From Bactericera cockerelli (lineage: Eukaryota; Arthropoda; Insecta; Hemiptera; Triozidae): DNA of 64,000 nt. The notes under the pieces were generated by a model that made no database searches, had not been told where the DNA came from, and worked only from the letters and a program-made list of their open reading frames with translations. Numbering within the stretch: the stretch's first letter is position 1; each line of letters opens with the position of its first letter. A program made the position numbers and the translations under genes. The stretch covers positions 45,233,929 to 45,297,928 of the forward strand of contig CM044958.1 of the NCBI GenBank assembly GCA_024516035.1. The letters run 5' to 3'. Below, one piece after another: positions 22,137 to 33,679 of this stretch.

Positions 22137-22340
22137 TCCCGCTAGCTCAATGGTAAAGGCGGTACACTGTGAATCCAGAGACACCAGAGGTCGTGGGTTC
22201 GAAATCCAGCCGGGACATGACAAGTTATGTTCCCATTTGGGATTTTTACCACATAGTAATACGTCTTGAACATACTGCTGGAATAATGGGACTTTAATAG
22301 TCTTAATCGGGCAGTATAAATAAGGCGATAAAATTATTTT
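22137..22340 (+). repeat. SINE-A, full length
   Basis: CCCGCTAGCTCAATGGTAAA head, GGTCGTGGGTTCGAAATCCA B-box region, CATTTGGGATTTTTACCACA body and GGGCAGTATAAATAAGGCG end. Confidence 0.8.
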
Positions 22341-22343
22341 ACT

Positions 22344-22450
22344 TGAGTAGCTGGATCGGTAAGGAGGCGGACTCGTAACCTGGAGGTCGGTGGTTCGAGA
22401 CCCAAGTAATGCAAAAATTTAGTAAGGTGTGTGTTATTATTGTGTTATTG
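22344..22450 (+). repeat. SINE-E
   Basis: GAGTAGCTGGATCGGTAAGG, GACTCGTAACCTGGAGGTCG and GGTTCGAGACCC head, directly after the SINE-A. Confidence 0.75.
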
Positions 22451-22527
22451 GAATTGTGAAAAATGCAAAGTAATGATAGCTGAAAGTTTTTATCATTTCA
22501 TGTTCAGCAATAATTAAAAAAATATAT

Positions 22528-22640
22528 GTGTTTTTGTGTTATTATATCACAATTTTTAGTGGGTACCGCGGAATTCAGAATTATAGGACTTTCCATACCT
22601 TTGAATGTCCTAGAATCTTATTTTTGTTAATTTTCAATCC
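22528..22640 (+). repeat. Dispersed repeat J
   Basis: TGTTATTATATCACAATTTT, TTAGTGGGTA and GAATTATAGGACTTT recur at 27,560-27,665; the first part also occurs at 7,360. Confidence 0.6.
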
Positions 22641-22779
22641 CGAAATTTCGGGATTGCCAACAAGCCTCGTGATTGTATTCTCTAGATGCAAATCACAGGC
22701 ATAACCTACGCTGGTGTTTCATGCAACCTCTTCTATATGTATATAAAAAAGGTAGGAGGTATTCTTCTACACGAGGAAA

Positions 22780-23270
22780 AGTTACTATTGCATAACAAAT
22801 GTATGCATCTGCGCATCATTAAAGCATTTATGCAATCATAAACAAACTCATAACTGCAATACCAATTACAAGCCCTATTGTGACGGATTTCAAATAGTTT
22901 CTATACCAGTGACGTCTGTGTCACGGACTTATGCAAACTATTGTTGCATAACAAAATGCATCATTACGAAAGCACAACCATCATGCACTTGCAAATCCAA
23001 TTAAACATCTATTGTGATGTATCGTGTTTTCCAATAGTTTCAATCTGTGACGTCATCTCTCGCGAATTTCGCGGACGATTATTCGCAATTTTCAAGTCAA
23101 CAACAATGGGTGCTCGTTTCATTTTTGATTGATTGACGAAATGGGTAGTACAACAAGACGCGGTAAATCGATAGCAGTGGAGATTGTGAAAAGTGTTAAG
23201 TCTTCTCGCGTCTTGAACAGAATTGATTATGCAAGCCAACAAAAAACCAATTATTTACACCGTAAGTGAT
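22780..23270. other. Unassigned stretch with CRE-like site and a donor-like motif
   Basis: No recognised repeat. Related short phrases recur (TTGCATAACAAAATG / TTGCATAACAAATG; AATAGTTTC...GTGACGTC). A full TGACGTCA site lies at about 23,049 and a CACCGTAAGT donor-like motif at about 23,260. Could be an unrecognised element or a non-coding first exon; no protein is supported. Confidence 0.25.
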
Positions 23271-23663
23271 GTATTATTCAGCTTTCCGAAGTTTTTTCCT
23301 TTGTGTATTGTTTTCAAGTGTTTTGAGCCTACCTATCTATCTTCTATTATATTAAAGTGGTGTTTTTCAACTTTATAGTTATCTACACCAAGTGCTTTGA
23401 GTGCTTTCTAATTTAAGTGTTTCGGCTGAAGTGTTTCTATTTTTGAGAAAGTTTGAGTTCGAGCAGTGATAGACAGGTCTGACTAGTGGAAATGTTCTGG
23501 GGGAGATAATTTTTAGCTTTCCTGATGGACTTTTTATCAGCGTTTCGTTGGAAACGTTTTTAACAAGGCCAATGAAAGGTCGTCGGTTGTTTTTAACGAT
23601 AATTCAACGGAAAAAATGTAATAATAAATAATAATGTAGCCAACTGATGAACTCCGCTCACCC

Positions 23664-23790
23664 GACAGAGCTTGATCGATAATGTGGCGGACTTGTAACC
23701 TGGAGGTCGGTGGTTCAAGTCCCGGTTTCAGCGTAGATTTAGTCAAGCGAGTTTGAGTAGTTGTGATATCAAGAAAGTGATTAACACAAA
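23664..23790 (+). repeat. SINE-E, full head
   Basis: AGCTTGATCGATAATGTGGC, GGACTTGTAACCTGGAGGTC and GGTTCAAGTCCCGG, then TAGATTTAGTCAAGCGAGTT and a GATATCA tail. The head resembles tRNA-Thr (TGT-like loop), which is inference. Confidence 0.8.
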
Positions 23791-23930
23791 GATAATGTAA
23801 TCTACATAGTTCTGTGTCTACTGCCTATAAAATTGAGCCTTTTCTAAGTTTAAGTGCTCTAATTTAAGATGTGTATTTATGTAATGAGTACCTTCAACTC
23901 TAACATTATTTCATATACAAAAAATGACCG

Positions 23931-24072
23931 ACCTCAGTAGCTTGATAGATAAGGCGGCGGACTTGTAATTGAAGGTCGGTGGTTCAAATCCCCAAGATCA
24001 GCAAATATTTAGTAATGCGAGTTTGAATAGTTGTGATATTACGATTGTGATGAACACAAAATAATATGATAA
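23931..24072 (+). repeat. SINE-E, second copy
   Basis: CCTCAGTAGCTTGATAGATA and GGTCGGTGGTTCAAATCCCC, followed by the usual tail with GTTGTGATATTACGATTGTG. Confidence 0.8.
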
Positions 24073-24139
24073 CATATTAATAAAATGCATAAATTTACAT
24101 TTATGTGGGTCAGCTATATCAGGCCAAAAATTAATAACA

Positions 24140-24270
24140 AATCGTTGGCGCCCTCAACAGGGTTGGCGTTAGGGCATAAAAAGTGCCAGAACCAAACAAC
24201 CTCAAAAATGAGGACGAGGTTGACCAATGCCGACCCCAATTAGGTTTGGGGAAAGTGAAAGAAGAAGAGT
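24140..24270 (+). repeat. SINE-B/LINE 3' tail fragment
   Basis: ATCGTTGGCGCCCTCAACAG, GGTTGGCGTTAGGGC and AATGCCGACCCC as in the SINE-B tail. Confidence 0.65.
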
Positions 24271-24274
24271 CAAC

Positions 24275-25034
24275 CCCTGCCACGATATGACCATGCAGAT
24301 GAAAGCACCGTTTAACCCGAAATTTAAAAAAAAAATGTTCATTTCTCGGCACAGAAGTAGCATCGGAAACTTCTACGCCGTAAAGCCGCGTCCTTGCCCT
24401 AGCGTAACAAAGGAAAGTGAACTCAAAGGTGATGAACTTTTAGGTCTCTCTCCAGCCTTACTGACACAGAGAGCTATTGTCAGCAGAAATCGAAAAAAAA
24501 ACGAAAGTTAGAGAGAAAACAGTACAGCACGCAAGCGTCGACGTTCGGAAAATTTTCACGAAAAACGAATTTCCCCGTCTAATACGTACTAGAAAATTTC
24601 AAGCCCGTCTGTCAAGTCTATGTTTCTTGGAAATCTTTGAAAATCTTTCTTAATCCTTGAAAATTTCTAAACTTTTCAAGTTTTTCTTTTAGAACAATTG
24701 AAAGTTTCGAATTCTCGGCTGCATTTTTTCCTCGGTATCTATAAGTTTTTTTCGTTCGGCGAATTTCCGGCAAATTTTCGGCGATCTTCCTCTTCCGTAT
24801 CGAAACTATATCCACCCAAATAGCGACGTCGGAAAGTTCAGATTTTTTTACACCGTGAAAGTTCAAGTCTCCTTGGACTTCAGTCGTTTCGACGGAAGTT
24901 TAGTGACGTTCCAATTAGTTTCTGCTGATTTTTTAATTCCCATTTCAAAAACGGATTTTCTTCTCGGCCAAAATGACTTCGTCTCCCAGCAATCAGGTAA
25001 AAAAGTTGTCTACTCATATTTTATCCACCTATCA
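24275..25034. other. Intronic stretch, nothing recognised
   Basis: Contains imperfect GAAAATCTTTGAAAATC-like short repeats at 24,630-24,680. No exon or element with defined ends was found. Confidence 0.4.
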
Positions 25035-25202
25035 GATTATTCTGGCTGGATGACTATAAACAGGGAGTAGACCAGCATTGGTTTTGGTTCTGGGGGCCCT
25101 TGTCAATTATTAGCCTCCTTGTAAAGACAGTGGTAGAAGTGCTGAGTCATTCCTCCACTGCCCGGCTACCATCGTTCACGATGACGCCACCCTATGATGA
25201 TG
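25035..25202 (+). repeat. Dispersed ~190-bp repeat, family I
   Basis: Same landmarks as 195-385; ends in GATGATGATGAT. Confidence 0.7.
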
Positions 25203-25206
25203 ATGA

Positions 25207-25352
25207 TCAGTTATTATATTTGTGTTAATTACTTGCGTCATATCACAACTACTCAAACTCGCTTTACTTAATCTACGTTGAAACCAGGACTTGAACCACC
25301 GACCTCCAGGTTACTAGTCCGCCGCCTTATTGATCAAGCTACTAAGGTCGGT
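25207..25352 (-). repeat. SINE-E (minus strand)
   Basis: ATATCACAACTACTCAAACT-like tail and GGACTTGAACCACCGACCTC head, reversed. Confidence 0.75.
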
Positions 25353-25525
25353 TTACGCCACCTATCACTTTTTATGACGAACTTTCGCAAAATATACTTT
25401 TGCAAAAGTTACTGTATTAGACTACCAGGACAAAAATAGCCACCTCTTATCACCCCACCTACGCGCTACGACTTAATATAAAGTTTTGTTACAGATATGT
25501 ATGTACGTACATAATTTAGATTTTA

Positions 25526-25700
25526 GTCTGGTAATCCAGGTAGCGTTGGTTGGAATCCCACCCAATGCATGAATTTTTCTTCATTTATTTGAGTATATGA
25601 CCACATTATAATAATACTCTGAGCGTTGGTGGTATAGAAAATGCTTTAGGCACTAACCTCGCCTGGTGGTTACCTTCCACTAAAGAGTATTATTATTATT
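25526..25700 (+). repeat. SINE-C
   Basis: TAGTCTGGTAATCCAGGTAG head (5' end missing) to GGTGGTTACCTTCCACTAAA and a (TTA)n end. Confidence 0.75.
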
Positions 25701-25936
25701 TGAGAAGTTGAGTGACTTATCATGGTATGTAAGTATATTGTAAAATTATGGTATTTAAATAAGATGAATAGACTATTAAATTTTCACCAATAATGTCTGA
25801 AGATAGTATTTAATTATCATATCAATCTACCAAAAAATTGATCCAGCTACTGTATCTAAAGTTGAGCTAGGTTCAAGTCTAGTGTATCCCATAGCTACTT
25901 ACCGAAATCGAGATTTGTGATACTTGTCCGTCATTC

Positions 25937-26395
25937 CAGAAAGAACACTCTGATATCCCTTTCAACCGTTAGACAACGCACTCTGATTGGTTATTTTTTA
26001 AAAAAATATTAAAGAGGATTGTTTCACAGCCTTTTTTATTTCGTCGCCATGAAACAAGAGCTACTGTAGACGCTTATGGTCTGTGTTGTAGCCTGCCCAT
26101 TCCGTAGTATGTCTCCTCTCTGATGGTCGAAAAGTGACACAATTCTTCCCTATCAGGTGCTGGGTCAACACGAGCGCACAGGAATTTATCCCTTACAAAC
26201 AACTGTAACCAAATTTTGAACCAAATTTTTGTCGGCGCGGGGGTTCGAACACAGGACCTTCCGCATGGCAAGCGAGTGCTTAACCACTGAGCTAATCGCG
26301 CGCTGTATTTGAACGCAATTACCAATCAGAGTGCGTTGTGTGACAATTGAAACGGATATTTGAGGATAATTAGAGTGGATAGTGTTTTTGGAACT
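25937..26395. mobile_element. Palindromic MITE with CCAAT core, split by a SINE-D
   Basis: The left half ends GCACTCTGATTGGTTATT (to about 26,000); the right half starts ATTACCAATCAGAGTGCG (about 26,319) and continues with sequence pairing to the left half. A full SINE-D fills the middle. Uninterrupted relatives are at 55,555-55,700 and 57,300-57,440. Confidence 0.65.
26012..26302 (-). repeat. SINE-D, full length (minus strand)
   Basis: Best full copy in the window: the minus strand starts GCGCGCGATTAGCTCAGTGG, with CGCTTGCCATGCGGAAGG, then GTCGGCGCGGGGGTTCGAA reversed. The body ends TATTTCGTCGCC reversed. The anticodon-arm sequence suggests tRNA-Gly(GCC) ancestry; not a functional tRNA. Confidence 0.85.
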
Positions 26396-26399
26396 GACT

Positions 26400-26960
26400 A
26401 CTTGTGAATTCCAGTTTATATAGGTAAGTATCCAAAAACAAAATAACCTTTGCAGAGAAATTGAAATTCCAGCTTCGAAATCTTCTTGGCATTTCAAATC
26501 CTATTGCGTTCTAGCTACCAGCTTTTCCCTACTAGATACCCATCTTTCCTATCCGCCTTTCCATATTAGATACACAAAGATCCCCGCACTGTGTGCTTAA
26601 AGCTGTCTTGTTTATATTGGGACTTAACTTTAAGCTTTCTCTCGTATGCACTATAGGATAATGTTATTTACTGATAGTATATGCACTGTATGTACAAATT
26701 GAAAAAAATATATTATATACAATGTAGGTCATAGATAGACAAATATGGATCAGTGAAAGCCGGAAACCCCGCTCTATCTCATTTTGCCTGTAAATTTTTC
26801 CCAGTAGAGCTTTCCAAATTTTGTACTCATGTTTATTTTTCAAACAGGTAATTTCGCTAGCGGTAGTTTACTAACTTAATCCCTTTAATGGTTTAATTAC
26901 CTCTCGCCCTCTCTCACCTTACATTAAACAGTGTTTTTATTATTATATCTACACTGTATC
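26400..26960. other. Intronic stretch, nothing recognised
   Basis: No exon or repeat with clear boundaries. Confidence 0.4.
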
Positions 26961-27172
26961 TAAGTGCACTAAGGTAGTCAGGTGGTTAACGCGCTAGTCT
27001 GGTAATCCAGGTAGCATAGGGTTCGACTCCCACTCTGTGCATAAATTTTTCCTCATTAATTTGAGTTTCTGACCACATAATAATAAGACTCTGAGGGTTA
27101 GGTGGTAGAAAATGCTTTGAACACCAACCAAGATCGCCTGGTGGTTACCTTCCACTAAAGAGAGTTTATTAC
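26961..27172 (+). repeat. SINE-C, full length
   Basis: GTGCACTAAGGTAGTCAGGT head to GGTGGTTACCTTCCACTAAA tail. Confidence 0.8.
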
Positions 27173-27559
27173 CTATTATTATATCTACACTTTATATAAT
27201 TATATTTTTTAAGGCTTTTATGGCAGGATTCTCAAATTGCTTGAGCTCTTCCACCCAACCATAATAATTACAAAGTGAGGAAATTTCCAACTGCGACAGT
27301 TCTCAACTTAGGACCATCTCCCGCTGTTAGTCAAACAGAAAACCCGGAGCTTTCCAGCTGTCACCGCGACAAACACAAGACGGTTTAACTGAAAGCTCTT
27401 TAAGTTCTTTATTTGTCTTTGTCTGTCCAAAAGAGAATTTCAAAGGAAGCAGCTGTATGAACTGTGTTTTCTATCGTCACTTTCATCTGTATATTCATAA
27501 CACGATTATTATTATTACTATAGTATGCATTATTAGAATAAATAAATAAAATAAAATAA

Positions 27560-27910
27560 ATGTGTTTCTTTGTGTTATTATATCACAAATTTAGTGGGTA
27601 GGGCAGAATTATAGGACTTTTTTCATATCTTTAATATCCCAATATCTTATTTTTGCCTATAATTCCGACACTATTCGCTGCTAACATAAAAGCAGCTACT
27701 CATTTTTTCTCACGAGGTATGAGTGGACCCCGAACACCCACCCAACCTTTTTTGTAAATATGCAATATTTAAAAAAATAAAATAGTTAGAAAATTAATAA
27801 TGAAAATTAATAAAAAAAAAAATATATATTGAAGTTTCGAGGGTAAACAGCAATTCGCTGGAAACTCACCTAAATTGAGTGGGGCCAGGAATAGCCAGAT
27901 TTGAATTTGA
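27560..27910. repeat. Repeat J, SINE-F tail and SINE core fragments
   Basis: 27,560-27,665 is repeat J. 27,670-27,750 is a reversed SINE-F tail (GTATGAGTGGACCCCGAACA). 27,845-27,910 is a reversed SINE central domain (AATTCGCTGGAAACTCACC). Confidence 0.55.
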
Positions 27911-28199
27911 GCGGTCATCCGTCCAAATCCATCAATAATAAAAACAAGAATATACTCAAATCCCCTATAACATCATGCATAAAAAAATTCAACGATATGC
28001 CCCAACAACCCGATCTCTTTAAATGAATACATGTGTGAATGAAAGAGTGAATAAATGAGCATACCAGCAATAAATGAGCATTGCTTGATTGTTATAACAT
28101 ATAACTTTCAAGTGTAGGTATTTGAAGTAAAAAAAAAAAAAAAAATCCTGGCCTCGACATACCTACGTTGTGATATAGCGAGAAATGGTGCAATCCATA

Positions 28200-28335
28200 C
28201 GTGCCATTGCCGACCCCACTCAGGCGGGATGAGGTTCATTTGACTAGCTGTTTTGTGAGTTTTCAGCGAATTGAGGGTAAAAGCCCCATCATGATATGAC
28301 CATGCTATTAAAAGCGACATTAAAAAAAACAATTT
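28200..28335 (+). repeat. SINE central domain and tail
   Basis: CCGACCCCACTCAGGCGGGA, TTGTGAGTTTTCAGCGAATT, ATGATATGACCATGC and AAAAGCGACATTAAA, as in the 5S-headed SINE at 39,222. No head remains. Confidence 0.7.
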
Positions 28336-28504
28336 ATTTGAATTTGACCTTCCAATAATGGGGACATTGACTTAAAAAGTTAGTACGCAACAACCTAGCC
28401 ACAGTGACAGTTATTGAAGTTACCTTATGATAGATAACCTTTCAGAAAGCTTGAACTTTCGTTTTTATTTCACAACGAGTAGAAAACGCTATTAAAACTG
28501 AAAT

Positions 28505-28786
28505 GATACAGAGGAAGGGGGGAGGCAGAGAGGAGAGAGGAGAGAGGGAGGGAGAGGGGAGGAGAGTGAGAGAGGAGGGTGGGAGAGAGAGAGGACGGAA
28601 GAAGAGTGAGAGAGAGAGAGAGGGAGAGAGAGAGAGAAGAGAGAGGGAAGAAAGGGAAATAATGATATTGATATTGACACAAAAGAGAAGAAGGGAAGTG
28701 AGATTAACAATATAAACATACCCAAATAAAGAGAAAGAAAGAAAAACGGAAAAAAAAGGGTGAAAAATAAAGGACAGGAAAAAAAC

Positions 28787-28824
<38 letters not shown>

Positions 28825-28960
28825 TATAGAGAAAAAGACAGAGAAAGAGTGAGATACGGAAAAAAAGGTAGAGACAAGAAAGAAACAGAAAGAGAGAAAG
28901 CATAAATAGAGAGAAAGAAAGAGAAACGGAAAAAGAAGGGAGAGAAAAGCAGGAAGGGAA
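28505..28960 (+). repeat. GA-rich microsatellite tract
   Basis: GGGAGGGAGAGGGGAGGAGA-type and GAGAGAGAGAGA runs on the plus strand. The long minus-strand frames are Ser/Leu/Phe artefacts. Confidence 0.9.
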
Positions 28961-29499
28961 ATTAAAGAAAAAGGAAGAGAAGAAGGATAGAGAATGGTAA
29001 GGATAGAGACAGGGAAATATTTCCTGTTCAACCATTTTTGAGCTAGGATAACAATGAGTTAGAGAGTAGATCCGTCGGTTCTTGTGTTTTATGTAAATAA
29101 AGATACAAATAATATTTATGTAAATAAAGATAAGTATAATAATAATAAATAAAGGTTACTCAGTCATGTATTTTTGTACTATTATGATGGATAATGTTTT
29201 TTTTACAGCTTACGTCTTTGTTAGGGGTGCTGGTTCCAATGAGGATGCTGGTTCTTTGCGGCAATGAGAAAGATTAGATAGAAAAAAAAGAGTCGAAACT
29301 CTCCTATTACCGGGACGGGATAAGTACATTTATACTCGTACTAAATGAATGGACTTCTGAAGTATGCCTAGTTTATCGTTAGTATGCGTGAATATCATAG
29401 ATGTGTTGAATTTTCATATATTTGAGAACTTTTATTATGGTTGGACTTGTACATATCATAGGTTCATCCTATGTTGTTGGCATGGTTCGTGATGGAGTC

Positions 29500-29630
29500 T
29501 ATAGTAGTCGTTGGTTCGAATCTCCGTGCATGAATTATACATATTGTTTATCACTTTAGATTGAGGTCAGGTGTGAAAGCTTTGAGCTACCTGCCTGGTG
29601 GTTACCTTCCACCAAAGAGTGTTATTATTA
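29500..29630 (+). repeat. SINE-C remnant
   Basis: GTTGGTTCGAATCTCCGTGC and CTGGTGGTTACCTTCCACCA with a shortened middle. Confidence 0.55.
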
Positions 29631-29639
29631 TATGGACGG

Positions 29640-30060
29640 ACAAGCGGACGTAATATTATAGTTTGGCGTACATGCGGACATATCATAGTATGGGCGGACA
29701 TCGTCCTCAATTAGTGGCACAGTGTGACCCAACCCACGCAACCCACGCCCATTGCAAAGGCCGAACATGTCCTGTCGAAAGCTATATCCAATTAGAAAGC
29801 GCTGACCTTTACAGAGCCGTGACAGGGAAGAAAGGTGGAGGCTAAATTGATTGGACTGACCTATCTACTCTCATAACTCCAGCGTCGCCTCTGAAAAAGC
29901 AGGCGAGAGCTTCTTTTGTGCAAAGTTCAAGCGGTAATTTGTGTGCTTAGTAATGCTTAGGTGTTTGAGTGTTAGAGTGGGAGTGATGTAAAAAGAGTAA
30001 TTGCTGTTTCCTATGTATGATTGTAGGTACATATATGTATATAATGTATAATTGTATATA
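29640..30060. other. Intronic stretch, nothing recognised
   Basis: An open frame of 60 codons near 29,663 has no motif. Direct repeats of GCGGACATATCAT/GGCGGACATCGT are short. Confidence 0.35.
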
Positions 30061-30061
30061 C

Positions 30062-30240
30062 ATTCAGTCGAATCTAGGATATAAGAGAACTCAAGGGACC
30101 AGAATTTTTTTCTCTTATATCCAAGTTCCTCTTATAAAGATGTTATTTTATCTTATACATAGATAGGTAAATTGGACTTGAACATTGTTCTCTTATATAT
30201 CCAGGTTTCTCTTATAACCAGTTCTCTTACAGCGCACTAG
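30062..30240. mobile_element. pogo-like terminal sequence
   Basis: TTCAGTCGAATCTAGGATAT then AAGAGAACTCAAGGGACC, followed by inverted variants (CTCTTATATCCAAGTTCC, CTTATATATCCAGGTTTC). Similar ends are at 1,281, 15,330, 33,173 and in the 77-bp array. CAGT...ATATAA-type termini next to TA are typical of pogo/Tigger elements; the identity here is inference. Confidence 0.4.
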
Positions 30241-30670
30241 GCGTGCACGCTGTTAAAAAAATATTGACCCTTTTTATACGGGTTATAGGAAAGGAAGTTA
30301 ATTGGTTCAATTAAAAATACATCAGTCTCATTACGACATTACCTACAAAAATTCGAATGAAAAACACGGACAAAACGAGTACCTATTTTCATCGCGCTTC
30401 TATTTACATTAAAAGTACTCATTAAATCAAACCGACGACTAGCGTATTTGAAATTAAAATTACTTGGCAGACGGTCGGGTGCCATCAGTTTGCAATTTTT
30501 TGAGAGCTATAAATAGACCACATTGTTTTTCGAGAGCAAAATATGGGAGAGCTCTCTGTTGCAGAATTAAATGAGGCTAATGTGGAATGTTAGTATTTGG
30601 ACCCGGGAATTTAGGATTTTTGATACCTAAACCATTTTTTTTTTTTATACTTTTTTTCCAATATTACCAG

Positions 30671-31000
30671 CCTCCGTGGCGTAACGGTTGCTACTACTGC
30701 CTGTAGTCCAGAGATCTCGAGTTCGATCCCTGGTTGGAGCAGACTTTCAAAATAAAATTCTGTTCCCTACAAAGATGAGAGGCTGGCATTTCCGGGCCTA
30801 CCCAGGCTGGGTGACGTTAATGTGGGTATAGCTGGTACGATTCCCAGCGAATGGTGGGTAGCACCCCGTTCTAATCAATTCGTTAAAAGCAAATGGAATC
30901 GTTGGTATCCAGCCGTAAAAAAAAACTGTTTCACCCTACCAAGCTCAACCATGAGGTTGAACAATGCCGACCCCAATAGCAACATAAGCTAATATCTATG
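30671..31000 (+). repeat. SINE-B, full length
   Basis: Head AGCCTCCGTGGCGTAACGGT with B box GAGTTCGATCCCTGG, then CTGGCATTTCCGGGCCTACC, the central domain CCCAGGCTGGGTGACGTTAA and GATTCCCAGCGAATGG, and the tail TCGTTGGTATCCAGCCGTAA and AATGCCGACCCC. The central domain is the one also used by the 5S-headed SINE. Confidence 0.8.
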
Positions 31001-31009
31001 GCAAAGGAG

Positions 31010-31455
31010 ACATATCATTTTTAATATTAGAAATCGGAAGTATTTATACTATCATTACATTTATCTCGAGTTATCCTGGTATTTCTGAAATTGTTATCCT
31101 AGCTTGCAGTGCTATAACATTAGTTAGATACATACTTATAACCCAATATCAGTCTTCCATTATAGAGTTTACTAAGCTAAAACCAATAAAACTGAACTTT
31201 AAACTTTCGGGCAAACAATTGAAAAAACATCTATCCAAACGAGTACTTTTGTATATTACCTTTTAAAGTTTTCAGAGGTAGGTACTACCTTTACCTTAAC
31301 TTTGTTAGCACTCTGAAAGCTAGTCGATAGCAAAACGCTTGTTTTTGAAAGATTATGGATTATAATAAGAGCCCTTAATAATATTTCGTAGACAAAAAAA
31401 ATAATGACTTATTCAATATTCAAAGAAGAAATAAATTAATTGAGTTTTATTATAA
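31010..31455. other. Intronic stretch, nothing recognised
   Basis: AT-rich, no exon seen. Confidence 0.4.
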
Positions 31456-31458
31456 TAA

Positions 31459-31664
31459 TAATAACACTCTTTAGTGGAAGATAACCACCAGGCGTGGTTA
31501 ATGCTCAAAGCATTTTCTACCGCCTAACCCTCAGAGTCTTATTATTATGTGGTCACAAACTCAAATTAATGAGGAAAAATTCACTGGGTGGGATTCGAAC
31601 CAACGGATCCCTACACTAGCTGGATTACCAGACTGGCGCGTTAACCACTTGACTACCAGTGCAC
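31459..31664 (-). repeat. SINE-C, full length (minus strand)
   Basis: Reversed tail TTTAGTGGAAGATAACCACC to reversed head CCACTTGACTACCAGTGCAC. Confidence 0.85.
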
Positions 31665-32164
31665 GATTTATTAAATTTCGGTTTCCAGAGTTTGCCCTTT
31701 TCTTTATTATTGCGCTCAAAATATTATAGTGCTCTTATTTTTGAACCTTAAATCAAATGGTCTAATCTTTGTACGAAATAAGAATTTCCTACAAAATAAA
31801 TCTATATTTCTCCTAGTGGATACCTTTCCTTTTGCCTAGTGGTTACCTTATACTAATAAGGTAATACACATCTTACATTAGAGCACTTAATTTTAGAAAA
31901 GTCTCAGTTTTATAGACGGTAGACACAGAATTATGTAGAAATCTCACTAGGTATATTGAGAACAAAAAAATATGTTGTATCCTCCAGTAAAACTCACTAC
32001 GGAATAAATATGGCAGGTACCTTCTTATCATTTTATATCCACTCAAAATCCTGAAGGCTTGCTACCTATCCCCTGTGTCCCTAAAGCGACACTTTAGCCT
32101 GCTATCAGTTTCAAGTGTCAAAACATTATATCTACTCTACCCTTCTATATTTTCACCTTCCTTT

Positions 32165-32226
32165 TCTCTTTTGTCCTTACCTCTCTCTCTTTCTCTCTCT
32201 CTCTATCTCTCTTTCTCTTTCTCTCT

Positions 32227-32258
<32 letters not shown>

Positions 32259-32362
32259 AAACACACATACTTACACACACAGACACACACGCGAACACTT
32301 CATTTAAATTTATCTTTCTCTTTTTCTCTCTCCTTCTTTTTTTTTTTTTTTTTTTTTTTTTG
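32165..32362 (+). repeat. CT, CA and poly-T compound microsatellite
   Basis: CT run, then ACACACAC/ACACACAG run, then a CT stretch ending in a ~24-base T run. Frames over it are low complexity. Confidence 0.9.
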
Positions 32363-32787
32363 TGCTTGTGAAATAAAAACAAAAGTTTGAAAGCTAATAG
32401 CTAACATGTTCATACCGCCGTATCATATTATTAATAACGACATTATAGATACAAATAGATAAGAACATACTCGTATACTTAATATAGGTATAATCTATGT
32501 TCTATGTGTAGGGAATCAGCTAACACAATTCTCCAACCCACCCTATTATATCATGTATTATGTATGGGTAGAAAATCAGCGCCAATAATGCTGCTTTTGT
32601 GTTTCACAAGCCAGCAACACAATCCGGATAAAGACTTGGGAAAATTTCCCAGTGAAAGCTGTGGGGAGCCTTTGTTCAGACTTTGAACTTATTGTTCATC
32701 AACACTGTCAACAACTTTAGAGGATTCAGAAACTTCGCTTTTGACCTCTTTGCTTCTCCAAGGCTCTCACTATTCTTTCTCTTTTTC

Positions 32788-32829
<42 letters not shown>

Positions 32830-32830
32830 A
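32788..32830 (+). repeat. (CT)n microsatellite
   Basis: CT dinucleotide run. Confidence 0.95.
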
Positions 32831-32888
32831 CATAAACTATCTGGTCCCTTCAGTTCTCTTATATGAGAGTATCTCTTATGAGAGCTCT

Positions 32889-33047
32889 GTCCCGGTAGTT
32901 CAGTGGTAAAGACGGCACTTTGTGAATCCAGAGATTCTTGAGGTCACGGGTTCGAAACCCAGCCGGGACATGGCTGGAATAATGGGACTTAGTAGTCCTA
33001 ATCGGGCACAATAAATAAGGCGATATTATTATTATTATTATTATTAT
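32889..33047 (+). repeat. SINE-A with internal deletion
   Basis: Complete head TCCCGGTAGTTCAGTGGTAA to CCCAGCCGGGACATG, then jumps to GCTGGAATAATGGGACTTAG; the CCCATTTGGGATTTTTACC part is missing. Ends in (ATT)n. Confidence 0.8.
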
Positions 33048-33599
33048 CATAGGTACCTATATATTTTATTCAAATTCTGATACATCTTCTCGTTTTTCAT
33101 CCAAGTTTGGAGACCTCAGGATTAAAAATGCATCTTCTGATTCATTTCAATACTTTTCTTATTATTATTTTTGTTATATATCCAGGTTCGACTGTATAAG
33201 GTCCAGTGTGCATCGAACTTCTCCCACCACGAACTATTAATAATCCTAATGGCTAAACTTTCACCTTTTTAAGTTCCCCAACCAACACACATTGCTGACA
33301 TGTCCACAACACACATGTCATATACTTTCCCTTATCCAGCACTTATTGCATAAAGCTCTAATGATACCTAAGTTTAACATGAAAACGCCCATACTATATG
33401 AAATTATCATGTGGGCTCCCCCCATTAGTTCTACAGCTTGTGTTCATCGTTGTTAAAAGATAGATGGATAAGATAGGTTGTCGAAATAAACTGCCATGTT
33501 TCGTTCTTACCATTCACACATCAAGCGAAACGGTTGTTTTGAGAGAGAACGCCTCCCAGAAACTACAGTGCTTAACTGCTTATACTCGTAGATAATAAT

Positions 33600-33675
33600 A
33601 CCTCTATTAGCGTAATGGGACTCCCTGCCTCGAGCCGATAGTCTAAATAAAGCACTAACTATACTATACTATGTA
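33600..33675 (+). repeat. Tail repeat H
   Basis: GTAATGGGACTCCCTGCC and GATAGTCTAAATAAAGCACT recur at 14,461 (minus) and 63,405 (plus). Confidence 0.55.
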
Positions 33676-33679
33676 TGAA

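Noticed and set aside
22137..22215. tRNA gene
   Set aside because: tRNA-like A and B boxes are present, but cloverleaf pairing is poor and the sequence continues into a SINE body found in several copies. The same applies to the heads at 5,372, 23,664, 26,302, 32,889 and 37,018.
28442..29035. Minus-strand frames over the GA-rich tract
   Set aside because: Same reason: microsatellite translation.
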